A DNA stretch of 64,000 bases. Source: Kribbella albertanoniae (lineage in GTDB: Bacteria; Actinomycetota; Actinomycetes; Propionibacteriales; Kribbellaceae). Every line of letters begins with the position of its first letter. Position 1 is the first letter of the stretch. Shown piece after piece: positions 7,601 through 15,462 of the stretch. The notes beneath the pieces are model-generated. The model searched no databases, was not told the origin of the DNA, and saw nothing but the letters and a program-made list of their open reading frames with translations. The stretch spans positions 25,247 through 89,246 of the forward strand of contig NZ_SMKA01000008.1 of assembly GCF_004348455.1 (NCBI RefSeq). The letters run 5' to 3'. The position numbers were made by a program, and so were the translations under genes.

Positions 7601-10349
7601 GCAGTTGCAGGTCACGCCCCGCGAAGCGATCCACTTCGGCGGCAAGGCGAGCATCGACACCGGCTCCGGCTTCTGGGTCGACGAGACCACCTGTGACGGC
7701 GACCTGGCCGCCGACGCCACCTGCACGGTGGACATCCGGTACGACGCCTGCGCCGGACCGGGGTACGGCGTACTGCGGCTGAACGGGTCGATCCCGTCGG
7801 GTCAGGCCGCGATCGCGCTCGTTGCCAACGGCACCTGTATCAGGATCCGGAACGAGCCGGCGGTGCGAGCTGCCGCGGACTGCACTCCGCTCCCGGCACC
7901 CGACTACTACCCCGCCCCCTCGACAACGACGACGTCCGCGGGCAACACCGTGGCCGACGCTGGGCAGACGACTGTCGGCACCGTGAAGTACGTCGCCGCC
8001 ACAGTTCCCGCCCAGCCGAACATCCAGGACCTCAGTTTCGCGTCCGGCTGCGACTTCGCCCTGGTCACCCCGACCGGACCGGCGCCCGACCGGCCACGCC
8101 CGTGCGTGGCCGGCGAGCGACTCCCGGAGGGAACCGGCTGTACGGCGTACGTCGCCTACCGCCCGAGCTCCGTGGACGCGGCGGCGGCCTCGCTGAACAT
8201 CCGGGCCTCCGGCAGCAAGCCGGTCCGCTTCGCCGGCGCCGGCATCCAGAACGTCGTACTGACTCGAACCGACACCGCCGGTGACGGGACCTTCGCCGGC
8301 GCGCCGGAGATCGTCAGCAAGGACAGCAACGGCGCGGTGGTGGTCGGGGTCCAGCCTTCGTTGTCCGCCGACGGCCGCTACGTCGCATACGTCGGTGCCC
8401 ACGGCATCGACCAGCCGGAGCAGGCCACCCTCCAGGTGTACCGGCGGGACCGCACCACCGGCACCACCGAGCTCGTCTCGAAGCTTGCCGACGGCAACAT
8501 CGGTACCGACGACGCGCAGTATCCGTCGCTGTCGGCCTCTGGGCAGCGGGTCGCCTTCGAGACCGAGGGGATCAGCGACCCGGAGGGGTCGGCCCGCAAG
8601 ACGAAGGCCGCCCGGGCGGAGGGTCCGCCGCACCCGAGCCGGATCTGGGTCCGGGATCTGTCCACTGCGAAGAGCGTGCTGGCCTCGGCCGCGGCCGGGA
8701 AGGCAGGCGAGGACAGCGATGGGTGGAGTCACGAACCGTCGCTGTCGGACGACGGAACGACTGTCGGGTTCGCCTCGACGGCCACTGACCTCGTCGAGCA
8801 ACCTGGCAACGACCAGCAGGGCATCTACGTCCGCTATCTCGACCCGGACTTCGCCGGAGCGGCCGCGAGCGAGCGGTTCACCGAGCGGGTGTCGCTGAAC
8901 GAGGAAGGCGCCGTGGTCGAGGACGGCGACAGTAGGTCACCGTCGCTGAGCGGTGATGGCGCCTTCACGGCGTTCGAGTCGACCTCAGACCTGGTCGCCG
9001 GAACAGTTGACGACGGGCTGTGGGACGTCTTCACCCGGCGGCGGGTTGCGCAGTTGGTGGCTACTCCGGCGAGTGCGGACTTCGGGGCCGTGCAGGTTGG
9101 AAAGTCGTCGAGTGCTCGCGAGATGGTGGTGAAGAACGTCGGGTACGGACCGGCCGCTGCCGGACCGGCCGTCGCGTCGGCTCCGTTCATTGCCGGGAGC
9201 AACGTGTGCACGCAGACGCTGCATCGCGGGCAGAGCTGCACGATCGACGCACGCTTCGCGCCGACGGCTGCCGGACCGGCCACCGGGACGCTGACGCTGC
9301 CGAGCAAGTCGGGCTATCTGGCCGGACCTTCCGCCGCGGTCGGGTTGACCGGCACCTCGACGCCGGTGCCGCCGGTGGCGCGGTTCGGTGTGACGCCGGC
9401 GGCGCTGACGTTCCCGGCGGTTGAGGTCGGGAAGGCTTCTTCGCCGCAGCCGGTGAAGTTGCAGAACACCGGCGATGTGCCGCTGAACATTGCAGCGAAG
9501 GTGAACGGGACCGGGGACTTCGACATCAAGCCCGGAACCTGTACGACGGTCATGCCGGGCGCGACGTGCGACGTACCGGTGACGTTCGCGCCGCGGGCGA
9601 CCGGGAATCGGACCGGCGGGATCGTGTTCACACCGACGTCTGCGGATCCGGCGGTGAAGAGTCCGGCGGCCGTCACGGTCGGACTGACCGGGTCGGGTAC
9701 GCCGGGAGCGGCAGTGGCCTCGATGACGGTGGCGCCGCAGGCACTGGTGTTCGGGCCGCAGATTCTGACGGTACCGAGTGCGCCGAAGTCGATCGTGGTC
9801 ACCAACACGGGCACGGTGCCGTTGCGGCTGACCGGGGTGTCGTCCGTGGCCGACTTCAAGCCGGCCGTGGGCTGCGCTTTGCTGCAACCGGGTAAGACGT
9901 GTGCGATCGCCGTACAGTTCGTGCCGCAGCTTCTGGGTGCGCGGACCGGGGTCGTCCAGGTCGCCGCGACGGCGACGGGTGCGGTGGCGCCGTTCCCGGT
10001 GCCGGTGAAGGTGTCCGGTACGACGTTGGCCCCGACTCTGCTCGTGGAGCCGCCGGTGGCGCGGCCCGGGCAGATCGTGATTGCGACCGGGACGAACTTC
10101 CCGCCGGGGCGGACCGCCGTACTGGGTTGGGATGTCGGCCTGGGTGGACAGCCTGCCGTGGCTGACAAGACCGGGAAGTTCGTCGCACCGGTACTGGTGT
10201 ATCGGCGGGATGTGCTGGGGCAGCGGGTGATGACGGCGACCGTGCCGGGGCTGGTGTCATCGTCCGGGAGGCCGTTGCCGGTGAAGAGCCAGCCTGTTCT
10301 GGTGATGCCGCTCAGCTACCAGCCGCCGAACTTCGTGCTCCGCTGGTGA
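4650..10349 (+). CDS. Giant secreted PD40-repeat / ASH-domain protein
   Basis: GTG at 4650 starts a 1,899-residue protein with a signal-peptide-like N-terminus (AIITAAALLAAGLAVLI, then ASAAEG). An upstream extension of the frame is only the shadow of the DUF4255 gene. About 14 PD40/TolB-like motifs of the form PSLSxDGRxVAF occur in blocks. They alternate with beta-sandwich ASH/choice-of-anchor-D domains (e.g. VDLGTAKVG near residue 710, ADFGAVQVG near 1470, LTFPAVEVG near 1590). The C-terminal ~100 residues resemble an IPT-like fold. Two modules of about 750 residues are clearly duplicated: LPYQRLANC near 154 matches LRYQRPC near 918, and SCTAYVEY near 417 matches GCTAYVAY near 1162. Predicted extracellular and non-catalytic, probably adhesive or scaffolding. 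Divergent position suggests, but does not prove, an eCIS link. Confidence 0.8.
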   Translation: MSRIPRVPTAIITAAALLAAGLAVLISGRGASAAEGDPPIIHPVSHPPSQGASYRSSVSSDGRWVAFESEAQETEGIWLRDLREPERSVRLPGLDHLTALMPTMSGDAGLIAFAGGRFGGGVSNQLHDAQLYVVNRRDPESTVLKQVTGAPNDLPYQRLANCRIESDGENDRDCEPKLSRDGTTLVAPVLQSVQSGDLEMTIDGSDASTDRGLYPVLDFWAFNTSGQKTVTLKNVGGQPMIYPDTGPVLDGDPQFTVAASTCAGVLRPNTSCSVTVSYTGNDCTYESNGVLRFPAASAAGQTAIKLTAGGECPRLAAFPPQAAAGGANCSGPSEYKGFLPAGEEPHAADNGHPHPWFPLGFVNAGLLNITSATIRNAMSVPLIPTLSSPGCQMKLVLPPDAAPDACQPGQPVAPQASCTAYVEYAFPEVGPFSGSIHLGDTVYRIGGHAGRKVIAAWRDAGASGSFGPGRVVSVTGGANGVPMDGTGPTVSADGRWVGFMSKDPFGRPADVPSGFQQVYLHDTDTAGDRSYRPGETTLVSLKATGRPMSEASEPSVSDDGTRIAFRGATGDDISDQVWVRDVPAKKTVLGSANTNGQTSFDGGHRPELSGDGHTLVYLSDGDDLGPGTLAGDRVIARDLTKDFSGGRGVNELISPRSSGPGTATSDGYPAVSQNGTLTTFASKDPVDEWGDADEESDVFYSQRRSYATGTPDPVDLGTAKVGTSAGPVPFTVTNTGSVPIKFRAPKFHNPEFGAASNQCVEVTIRPGQSCAFLIKFTPRAIGVRKGTIDLFDVSGGVGPWIITDLTGRGSSDARMPGETKHVSTNRLEHLDPAVSDSGQFVAYRSRISTGDQPFTEISVRDQAGAGIRTVGDHDTVGPPRISADGTRVVYEARDDSTEKTFVAHAAGEQQVTGTASDLRYQRPCDMGTLSRECRPDISGDGKTVAFAARLDPLADYDISLKLQEPDDSLHDVRGLIDLGGGGLKQLQVTPREAIHFGGKASIDTGSGFWVDETTCDGDLAADATCTVDIRYDACAGPGYGVLRLNGSIPSGQAAIALVANGTCIRIRNEPAVRAAADCTPLPAPDYYPAPSTTTTSAGNTVADAGQTTVGTVKYVAATVPAQPNIQDLSFASGCDFALVTPTGPAPDRPRPCVAGERLPEGTGCTAYVAYRPSSVDAAAASLNIRASGSKPVRFAGAGIQNVVLTRTDTAGDGTFAGAPEIVSKDSNGAVVVGVQPSLSADGRYVAYVGAHGIDQPEQATLQVYRRDRTTGTTELVSKLADGNIGTDDAQYPSLSASGQRVAFETEGISDPEGSARKTKAARAEGPPHPSRIWVRDLSTAKSVLASAAAGKAGEDSDGWSHEPSLSDDGTTVGFASTATDLVEQPGNDQQGIYVRYLDPDFAGAAASERFTERVSLNEEGAVVEDGDSRSPSLSGDGAFTAFESTSDLVAGTVDDGLWDVFTRRRVAQLVATPASADFGAVQVGKSSSAREMVVKNVGYGPAAAGPAVASAPFIAGSNVCTQTLHRGQSCTIDARFAPTAAGPATGTLTLPSKSGYLAGPSAAVGLTGTSTPVPPVARFGVTPAALTFPAVEVGKASSPQPVKLQNTGDVPLNIAAKVNGTGDFDIKPGTCTTVMPGATCDVPVTFAPRATGNRTGGIVFTPTSADPAVKSPAAVTVGLTGSGTPGAAVASMTVAPQALVFGPQILTVPSAPKSIVVTNTGTVPLRLTGVSSVADFKPAVGCALLQPGKTCAIAVQFVPQLLGARTGVVQVAATATGAVAPFPVPVKVSGTTLAPTLLVEPPVARPGQIVIATGTNFPPGRTAVLGWDVGLGGQPAVADKTGKFVAPVLVYRRDVLGQRVMTATVPGLVSSSGRPLPVKSQPVLVMPLSYQPPNFVLRW

Positions 10350-10415
10350 TCGCCGTACCGCTCCAGCCCCGCCGGTTCACGCCGGCCGGGCTGGAGTTCA
10401 CCGGCACAGAAAGAA

Positions 10416-10441
10416 CCGGCCCTCGCTTGTGCGAGGGCCGG
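10416..10441. terminator. Bidirectional hairpin terminator
   Basis: A perfect 11-bp stem CCGGCCCTCGC / GCGAGGGCCGG with a TTGT loop sits between two convergent genes, the giant PD40 protein and the LuxR regulator. No long U-tract follows, as is usual in high-GC actinobacteria. Confidence 0.8.
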
Positions 10442-10459
10442 CGGGTTGTAGTTGGTGGA

Positions 10460-11125
10460 TCAGATGAGGCCCTCACGCAGCGCGTAAGCGACAGCGTGCG
10501 AGCGGTTCTTCAGCTGCAGACGGCTGGTCACGTCGTGGAGGACGTTCTTCACCGTCCGCTCGGAGTACGACAGCTCCCGGGCGATCTCCTGGGTGTCCTT
10601 GCCGTCGGCCACCAGGCGCAGTACCTGCGTCTCGCGGTCGGACAGCCCGGTGTGGGAGAGCCCACGCGGTGCCAGCACGTGCCGCTGCATCCGCGACACC
10701 TGCCCGAGCAGCCGGCCCAGCAGATCTGCCGGCAGGCTGCCGTCGCCCACGGCGGCGGTCTGCAGCAGGTGCACGATGCGGTCGGCCGTCGCCTCGGTCC
10801 GCCTCAGGACTCCGGACACCCCCAGCTCGACCGCGGTCATCAGCGCGTCGTCGTCGATCGTGCTGCCGATCAGCACGGTACGGCGGCAGCCCCGCTGTGT
10901 TGCGGACCGGAGAACCTGGACCGCACCCGCGTCCAGCGCATCCACTGCGATCAGCGCGACCACTGGCGGGGCGGTTCGCTGATCCTGCTGCGCCTGCAGT
11001 GCCGTCAGTTCGGCGTCACTGATCAGGGCGATCTCCGGCCGCTGCCTGAGTGCGTGCACCAACCCGAACTGCGAGAGCGGGTCGAGAGCCTTCACCCAAA
11101 CCGGAATACGTTGTTGCGTCGTCAT
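10460..11125 (-). CDS. LuxR-family response-regulator-like transcription factor
   Basis: From ATG 11125 (MTTQQRIPVW) the product has 221 residues. The N-terminal ~130 residues have the alpha/beta outline of a receiver domain, but I cannot see a convincing acidic pocket and phospho-Asp/Lys set, so it may be an atypical receiver. The C-terminus is a clear LuxR/GerE helix-turn-helix: LSDRETQVLRLVADGK, IARELSYSERTVKNVLHDV and KNRSHAVAYALREG. No histidine kinase is adjacent. It is convergent with the giant PD40 gene and is the nearest regulator to the eCIS genes, so regulating them is a reasonable but untested idea. A small inverted repeat CGGATCGAATCCG at 11160-11172 lies 35 bp upstream of its start. 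Confidence 0.8.
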   Translation of the reverse strand: MTTQQRIPVWVKALDPLSQFGLVHALRQRPEIALISDAELTALQAQQDQRTAPPVVALIAVDALDAGAVQVLRSATQRGCRRTVLIGSTIDDDALMTAVELGVSGVLRRTEATADRIVHLLQTAAVGDGSLPADLLGRLLGQVSRMQRHVLAPRGLSHTGLSDRETQVLRLVADGKDTQEIARELSYSERTVKNVLHDVTSRLQLKNRSHAVAYALREGLI

Positions 11126-11441
11126 GCTTGTCACTCCCCCAGAGCGTTGATGAACGGAACGGATCGAATCCGTAGTCACACGAACCCCCAAAATCGTTTC
11201 GATTCCGATCGTGCCCTTGCACCTTCAGCCAGCCTTAAGAGCCGGTGACGGCCGGTATCACGACCCAACGCCTAGCGTGAGGCACCGGCATTTCACCGGC
11301 GTCTCACCCCGATCTCTTGGCCCGGCACCGGATGAAACATCCCCATCAGGCCGAATGAATTGCCCTTCACTTCTCCGATGCACGAAAGGGCAGGTTGGTT
11401 ATGCCGGTCTCGCTCCGGAGTCAGATGGATACAGAAGGTGA
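11126..11441. promoter_or_regulatory. Gene-free region upstream of the LuxR gene, with inverted repeats
   Basis: No gene is seen here. It should hold the LuxR-gene promoter and the 3' end of the aroQ transcript. Visible structures: CGGAT-CGA-ATCCG (11160-11172); an imperfect hairpin GTGAGGCACCGG / CCGGCGTCTCAC (11277-11307); and TGCCCTT (11361-11367) with AAGGGCA (11386-11392), possibly an aroQ terminator. Confidence 0.4.
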
Positions 11442-11879
11442 TCAGTCTGGGAGATTGGTGAGCGCCCGCAGCGCCAGCCGGTACGAATCCAGCCCGAATC
11501 CGGCGATCGTGCCGGTCGCGACGCCGGCGACCACGCTCGTGTGCCGGAATTCCTCCCGGGTCGCCGGGTTGGTCAGGTGGATCTCGATCAGCGGCGCGGT
11601 GCGCTGCGCGATCGCGTCCCGCAGCGAGTACGAGTAGTGCGTGAACGCGGCCGGATTCAGTACGACGGGAATCCGCCCGTCGGCCGCCTCGTGCAGCCAG
11701 CGCACCAGCTCCGCCTCGTCGTCGGTCTGCCGCACCTCGACCCGGAACCCGAGCTCGGCCCCGACCTTCTCGCACTCGGCCGCGACATCGGCCAGCGTCG
11801 CCGACCCGTACTTCTCCGGCTCCCGCGAACCCAGCCGCCCGAGGTTCGGCCCATTCAGCACCAGCACTGTCTCGCTCAC
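11442..11879 (-). CDS. aroQ: Type II 3-dehydroquinate dehydratase
   Basis: The 145-residue protein is the usual length for the type II enzyme, which converts 3-dehydroquinate to 3-dehydroshikimate in the shikimate pathway as a cytoplasmic dodecamer. The N-terminal [18 protein letters not shown] motif includes the flexible lid Arg and the catalytic Tyr. [15 protein letters not shown] and [18 protein letters not shown] carry the conserved Asn and His residues. It is co-directional with, but about 6.4 kb downstream of, aroC-aroK-aroB; the accessory genes between look inserted into an ancestral aro cluster. A TetR gene lies five bases upstream on the same strand. Confidence 0.95.
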   Translation of the reverse strand: MSETVLVLNGPNLGRLGSREPEKYGSATLADVAAECEKVGAELGFRVEVRQTDDEAELVRWLHEAADGRIPVVLNPAAFTHYSYSLRDAIAQRTAPLIEIHLTNPATREEFRHTSVVAGVATGTIAGFGLDSYRLALRALTNLPD

Positions 11880-11883
11880 GTCG

Positions 11884-12471
11884 TCAGCCTAGTGGTCTGA
11901 TCCGCGCGAATGCTGTCTCTGCCTCGTCTCGCGCGGCCGGGTAGCGCTTCGTGGCGGACTGGCCGCCGGAGATCGCGAGCCAGTTGCGGTAGCCGAGGAT
12001 CCGCTGGGTCGAGAGGACCTGAGCGGCGAGGAGTTCGGCCTCGAGATCTCCACCCAGTACGGCGGCCAGCGCGCGCTCGTCGTCGTCCATGAACTCCCGC
12101 AGCCGGGTGGCCAGCGCCGCCGTGGTGAACACGAGGTTGTAGTAGGCAAGGACCTGCGGGTGGTCGTTCAGCCCGGTCGTCGGTTCCCTTTGCTCGAGCC
12201 CCTCATGGAAGTGCTGGGCGAGCGCCTCGATCGGCTCCGGGGATGCCTGGGCGAGCCGGGCCGCCTCGTGGCGGTGGTCGGCAATGCGGTGCAGGACGAG
12301 GTCTTGCTTGGTGGCGAAGTACTTGAAGAGGGTCGGTTTGGAGACGTCGGCCGCGGCGGCGATGTCGGCGACCGAGACCTGGTCGAAGCCGCGTTCGAGG
12401 AAGAGCGCGATCGCCGCCTCGGACAGGGCGTCGTGCGTCTGCTGCTTCTTGCGCTCTCGGAGTCCGCTCAC
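11884..12471 (-). CDS. TetR-family repressor divergent from the HelD-like gene
   Basis: The 195-residue protein starts at GTG 12471. Its N-terminal TetR helix-turn-helix is clear: [17 protein letters not shown], then [18 protein letters not shown]. The remaining ~140 helical residues are a ligand-binding domain of unknown specificity. It is divergent from the HelD-like ATPase gene, with a perfect inverted repeat (AAAAGATT / AATCTTTT) between them as likely operator, so self-regulation plus control of the neighbour is the probable arrangement. Its stop is only five bases from the aroQ start region, so it may read into aroQ. Confidence 0.9.
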   Translation of the reverse strand: MSGLRERKKQQTHDALSEAAIALFLERGFDQVSVADIAAAADVSKPTLFKYFATKQDLVLHRIADHRHEAARLAQASPEPIEALAQHFHEGLEQREPTTGLNDHPQVLAYYNLVFTTAALATRLREFMDDDERALAAVLGGDLEAELLAAQVLSTQRILGYRNWLAISGGQSATKRYPAARDEAETAFARIRPLG

Positions 12472-12491
12472 CTAGCTATGTTAACCTAGAC

Positions 12492-12516
12492 AAAAGATTG
12501 ACCGAGTTAATCTTTT
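12492..12516. promoter_or_regulatory. Candidate TetR operator
   Basis: Perfect inverted repeat AAAAGATT-N9-AATCTTTT in the 70-bp divergent gap between the TetR gene and the HelD-like gene. It is AT-rich against a GC-rich background. It overlaps plausible promoter elements such as TTGACC at 12498. Confidence 0.65.
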
Positions 12517-12541
12517 GAACTGAGTTGATTTGGGGAGCGGG

Positions 12542-14536
12542 ATGCGGAGTCTGGCGGAGGAGCAGGAGTACGCCGAGGAGTGCCGGGAAGCGCTGCGGCG
12601 GATGGTGAGCGGGGCCCGGGAGAACGTGGTTGTCGGCGAGGAGACGTGGGGCGACCGGTACACCGCCGAGCGACTGGGGTTCTACCTCAAGACGCTGGCG
12701 CGGGACCTGGCCGAGGAAGGCGACAACCCGCCGTACTTCGGGTTGATCCGGTACGGCGGCGATGCCGGCGAGCACCGCGATCAGGCGTACTACCTCGGCC
12801 GGCGGCACATCTCGGACGCGATCGGCCGGCCGCCGATGGTGATCGACTGGCGGGCGCCGGTTTCGACCACGTTCTACCGGGCGTCGCCGACCGATCCCCG
12901 GGGGCTCGCGACGCGTCGCCGCTTCGGCTGGTCGGGGAACAGACTCACGAGCTTCGAGGACGAGCAGCTCGGATCCGCAGAGCCGGCGCCGACATTCGGC
13001 AGTGAGCTGGTACGGCGGGAGATCGAGCGGGCGCGGGTTGGTCCGATGCGGGACATCGTGGCGACGATCCAGCCGGAACAGGACGAGGTCGTTCGGACCG
13101 AGCTCGAGGTGTCGGTGTGTGTGCAGGGTGCACCGGGGACGGGGAAGACCGCGGTCGGGCTGCATCGGGCGGCGTATCTCCTGTACGCGCACCGCGGGCG
13201 GTTGCAGCGGAACGGCGTTCTCGTGATCGGGCCGAACCGGGCGTTCTTGCACTACATCTCTGCGGTGCTGCCGACCCTCGGCGAGGTCGACGTCGACCAG
13301 ACCACGGTCGAGGACCTGCTGGCCGGGCCTGATGCGCGGCGCATCACGATCCGTGCGACGGACGAGCCTGCTGCGGCAGCGGTCAAGCATGACGTGCGGA
13401 TGGCCGGCGTTCTCCAGAGAGCGCTCTACGAGCGGATCTCGGTGCCGGAGAACGCGATCGTGGTGCCCGACGGTTCATACAAGTGGCGGGTGAACCAGTT
13501 CGAGTTCGCAGAGATGGTGGCTGACGCGCGGGCGGAGGCGACGGCGTACCTGATCGGGCGGGAACGCGTGATCGCGCGCGTGGTGGCGTCGCTGCAGCGT
13601 CAGGCCGAGGCGCGGGGGCAGAACTGCAACGGGGTGTGGCTGCGGAAGATGGCGCGGGCGGCGACCCCGGCCGTCGAGGCGGTCTGGCCCGCAGTGAAGG
13701 CCGAGGATCTGCTGGCCGAGATCCTCGGATCACGAGAACTGCTCTCTCGAGCGTCAGCGGATCTCCTGAACGCGGATCAGCAGAACGCGATCTCGTGGCC
13801 GCGGCCACGGAAGGCGAAGACCGCGCCCTGGACCGCGGCCGACGCCGTACTGCTGGATGAAGTGAGCGCTCTCCTGGAACGCGGGCCGACCTATGGCCAC
13901 GTGATCGTGGACGAGGCGCAGGATATCTCGCCGATGCAGTGCCGCGCGATCGCCCGGCGCAGTGAGCACGGGTCGATCACCGTTCTCGGGGATCTCGCCC
14001 AGGGCACGACGCCCTGGGCGGCCCGGACCTGGGCCGAGCAGCTCGCGCATCTGGGGAAACCCAGCGCCGAGCAGGTCGCGCTGACCACCGGGTACCGCGT
14101 TCCCGCCTCCGTCGTCGAGCTCGCAAACAGGTTGCTGAGATCACTGCCGGTCGATGTTCCGCAGACCACGTCGTTCCGGAGCGACGGCGTTCTCGCGATC
14201 ACCGAGTCGGACGATCTCGTGAGCGCGGTTCAGAGAGCGCTCCCTCACGAAGGCTCGATCGGCGTGATCGCCGCCGACGACCGGATCGCGGATCTCACCG
14301 ACACCCTCAAGGCCGCCGGCATCGAAACCGTCGCACCCGACGGCGACGGCCGAGTGGCCGTCGTACCGGCAAGCCTGGCCAAAGGACTCGAGTACGACCA
14401 CGTGATCGCCGTCGAACCCGCCGAGATCGTCGAAGCCGAACCCCGCGGCCTCAACCGCCTCTACGTGATCCTCACCCGAGCAGTCTCCCGGCTCGAGGTC
14501 CTCCACACCCGCCCACTCCCCCGCGAGCTCGACTGA
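12542..14536 (+). CDS. HelD/HelR-like superfamily 1 ATPase (RNA polymerase recycling factor family)
   Basis: The 664-residue protein starts at ATG 12542, preceded by GGGGAGCGGG. It has a coiled-coil-like N-terminal arm rich in charged residues, then UvrD-like motor motifs: Walker A GAPGTGKTAVGLHR near residue 196, motif II HVIVDEAQDISPMQ near 456, and late motifs around VVPASLAKGLEYDHVI and LNRLYVILTRA. HelD-family proteins bind RNA polymerase and release stalled or antibiotic-bound complexes; actinobacterial HelR gives rifamycin tolerance. I do not see the rifamycin-associated element expected before helR-type genes. Control by the divergent TetR through the inverted repeat at 12492-12516 is more likely. 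Confidence 0.8.
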   Translation: MRSLAEEQEYAEECREALRRMVSGARENVVVGEETWGDRYTAERLGFYLKTLARDLAEEGDNPPYFGLIRYGGDAGEHRDQAYYLGRRHISDAIGRPPMVIDWRAPVSTTFYRASPTDPRGLATRRRFGWSGNRLTSFEDEQLGSAEPAPTFGSELVRREIERARVGPMRDIVATIQPEQDEVVRTELEVSVCVQGAPGTGKTAVGLHRAAYLLYAHRGRLQRNGVLVIGPNRAFLHYISAVLPTLGEVDVDQTTVEDLLAGPDARRITIRATDEPAAAAVKHDVRMAGVLQRALYERISVPENAIVVPDGSYKWRVNQFEFAEMVADARAEATAYLIGRERVIARVVASLQRQAEARGQNCNGVWLRKMARAATPAVEAVWPAVKAEDLLAEILGSRELLSRASADLLNADQQNAISWPRPRKAKTAPWTAADAVLLDEVSALLERGPTYGHVIVDEAQDISPMQCRAIARRSEHGSITVLGDLAQGTTPWAARTWAEQLAHLGKPSAEQVALTTGYRVPASVVELANRLLRSLPVDVPQTTSFRSDGVLAITESDDLVSAVQRALPHEGSIGVIAADDRIADLTDTLKAAGIETVAPDGDGRVAVVPASLAKGLEYDHVIAVEPAEIVEAEPRGLNRLYVILTRAVSRLEVLHTRPLPRELD

Positions 14537-14541
14537 GCGGA

Positions 14542-14570
14542 TTGCGCTGCATCCTTTAAAGGATTATGGT
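14542..14570 (+). promoter_or_regulatory. Promoter with palindromic operator in the spacer
   Basis: TTGCGC (14542-14547), a 17-bp spacer and TATGGT (14565-14570) form a sigma-70-type promoter. The last 14 bases of the spacer are a perfect palindrome, ATCCTTTAAAGGAT (14551-14564). Just downstream, TCGTAA occurs twice. This fits repression of the SDR-TetR-hydrolase operon by its own TetR. Confidence 0.65.
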
Positions 14571-14612
14571 CGTAAGACAAACGATCGTAATTCAAAGCGA
14601 AGGAGCCCCACG

Positions 14613-15428
14613 ATGACATCGACCAAGCAGGTCGCGCTGGTCACCGGCGCCACCTCAGGCATCGGCAAGGCGGCCGCGATCGCGCTGGCCGCCGCGGGCT
14701 TCGAGGTGATCGGGACCGGCCGCAGCACCGCGCACGCCACCCCACCGGCCGGAGTGACCTTCCTCGACCTCGACGTGACCAGTGACGAATCGGTCGCCGC
14801 AGCGGTCAAGCAGGTGATCGACCGGTTCGGGCAGATCGACGTACTGGTCAACAACGCCGGTGTCGGCTCGACCGGCGCAGCCGAGGAGTTCTCGATCACC
14901 CAGACCCAGGACATCTTCGACATCAACGTGTACGGCGTCATCCGGATGACCAAGGCGGTTCTGCCACACATGCGCGCCCGACGGCACGGACGCATCATCA
15001 ACGTCTCGTCACTCAGCGGGTTCGTCCCCAGCCCATTCATGTCCGTCTACGTCTCGACCAAGCACGCGGTCGAGGGGTACGCGCAGTCGCTGGACCACGA
15101 GGTCCGCGAGTACGGCGTGCGCGTGCTGCTCGTCGAGCCCGGCCCGATCAACACTCCGTTCGCAGGCCACAGCGTGGAGGCCGACACCCCGATGCCGCTC
15201 TACGCGGCCGGACGGCGCAACTACGACGAACTGCTGGCGAAGAACCTCAGCAGCGGTGACGAACCCGCCGTCGTCGCCAAGGTGATCGTCGCGGCAGCCA
15301 CCGACCGGAACCCGAAACTACGGCGTACCGCGGGCACGACCGCCCGGACCATCAACGCCGTGTACCGCCTGGCCCCGCCCCGGGCCTTCGACCGCGTGAT
15401 CCGCAGATTCAACCGGATGCCAAGCTGA
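14613..15428 (+). CDS. Short-chain dehydrogenase/reductase
   Basis: A 271-residue classical SDR with a Rossmann N-terminus: VTGATSGIGKAAAIAL is the TGxxxGIG nucleotide motif, and VNNAGVGSTG is the NNAG motif. The catalytic set is Ser in NVSSLSGFV with YVSTKHAVEGYAQSL (YxxxK). Position of the Asp in LDLDV suggests a cofactor-binding loop, but I cannot decide NAD versus NADP. GAAGGAG lies upstream of the ATG. It is first in an operon with a TetR regulator 34 bp downstream and an esterase-like hydrolase. Substrate unknown; the C-terminal extension resembles SDRs acting on lipophilic or steroid-like compounds. Confidence 0.9.
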   Translation: MTSTKQVALVTGATSGIGKAAAIALAAAGFEVIGTGRSTAHATPPAGVTFLDLDVTSDESVAAAVKQVIDRFGQIDVLVNNAGVGSTGAAEEFSITQTQDIFDINVYGVIRMTKAVLPHMRARRHGRIINVSSLSGFVPSPFMSVYVSTKHAVEGYAQSLDHEVREYGVRVLLVEPGPINTPFAGHSVEADTPMPLYAAGRRNYDELLAKNLSSGDEPAVVAKVIVAAATDRNPKLRRTAGTTARTINAVYRLAPPRAFDRVIRRFNRMPS

Positions 15429-15462
15429 TCGAGGCCGATCGCCCGAGACGGAGGAGAACCCC

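Noticed and set aside
6420..8801. 793-residue minus-strand frame opposite the giant PD40 gene
   Set aside because: Composition is Arg/Gly/Val-rich with no domain; it is the antisense shadow of the PD40 protein.
12472..12541. Rifamycin-associated element before the HelD-like gene
   Set aside because: I looked for the conserved inverted GC-rich RAE and found only the AT-rich TetR-type inverted repeat.
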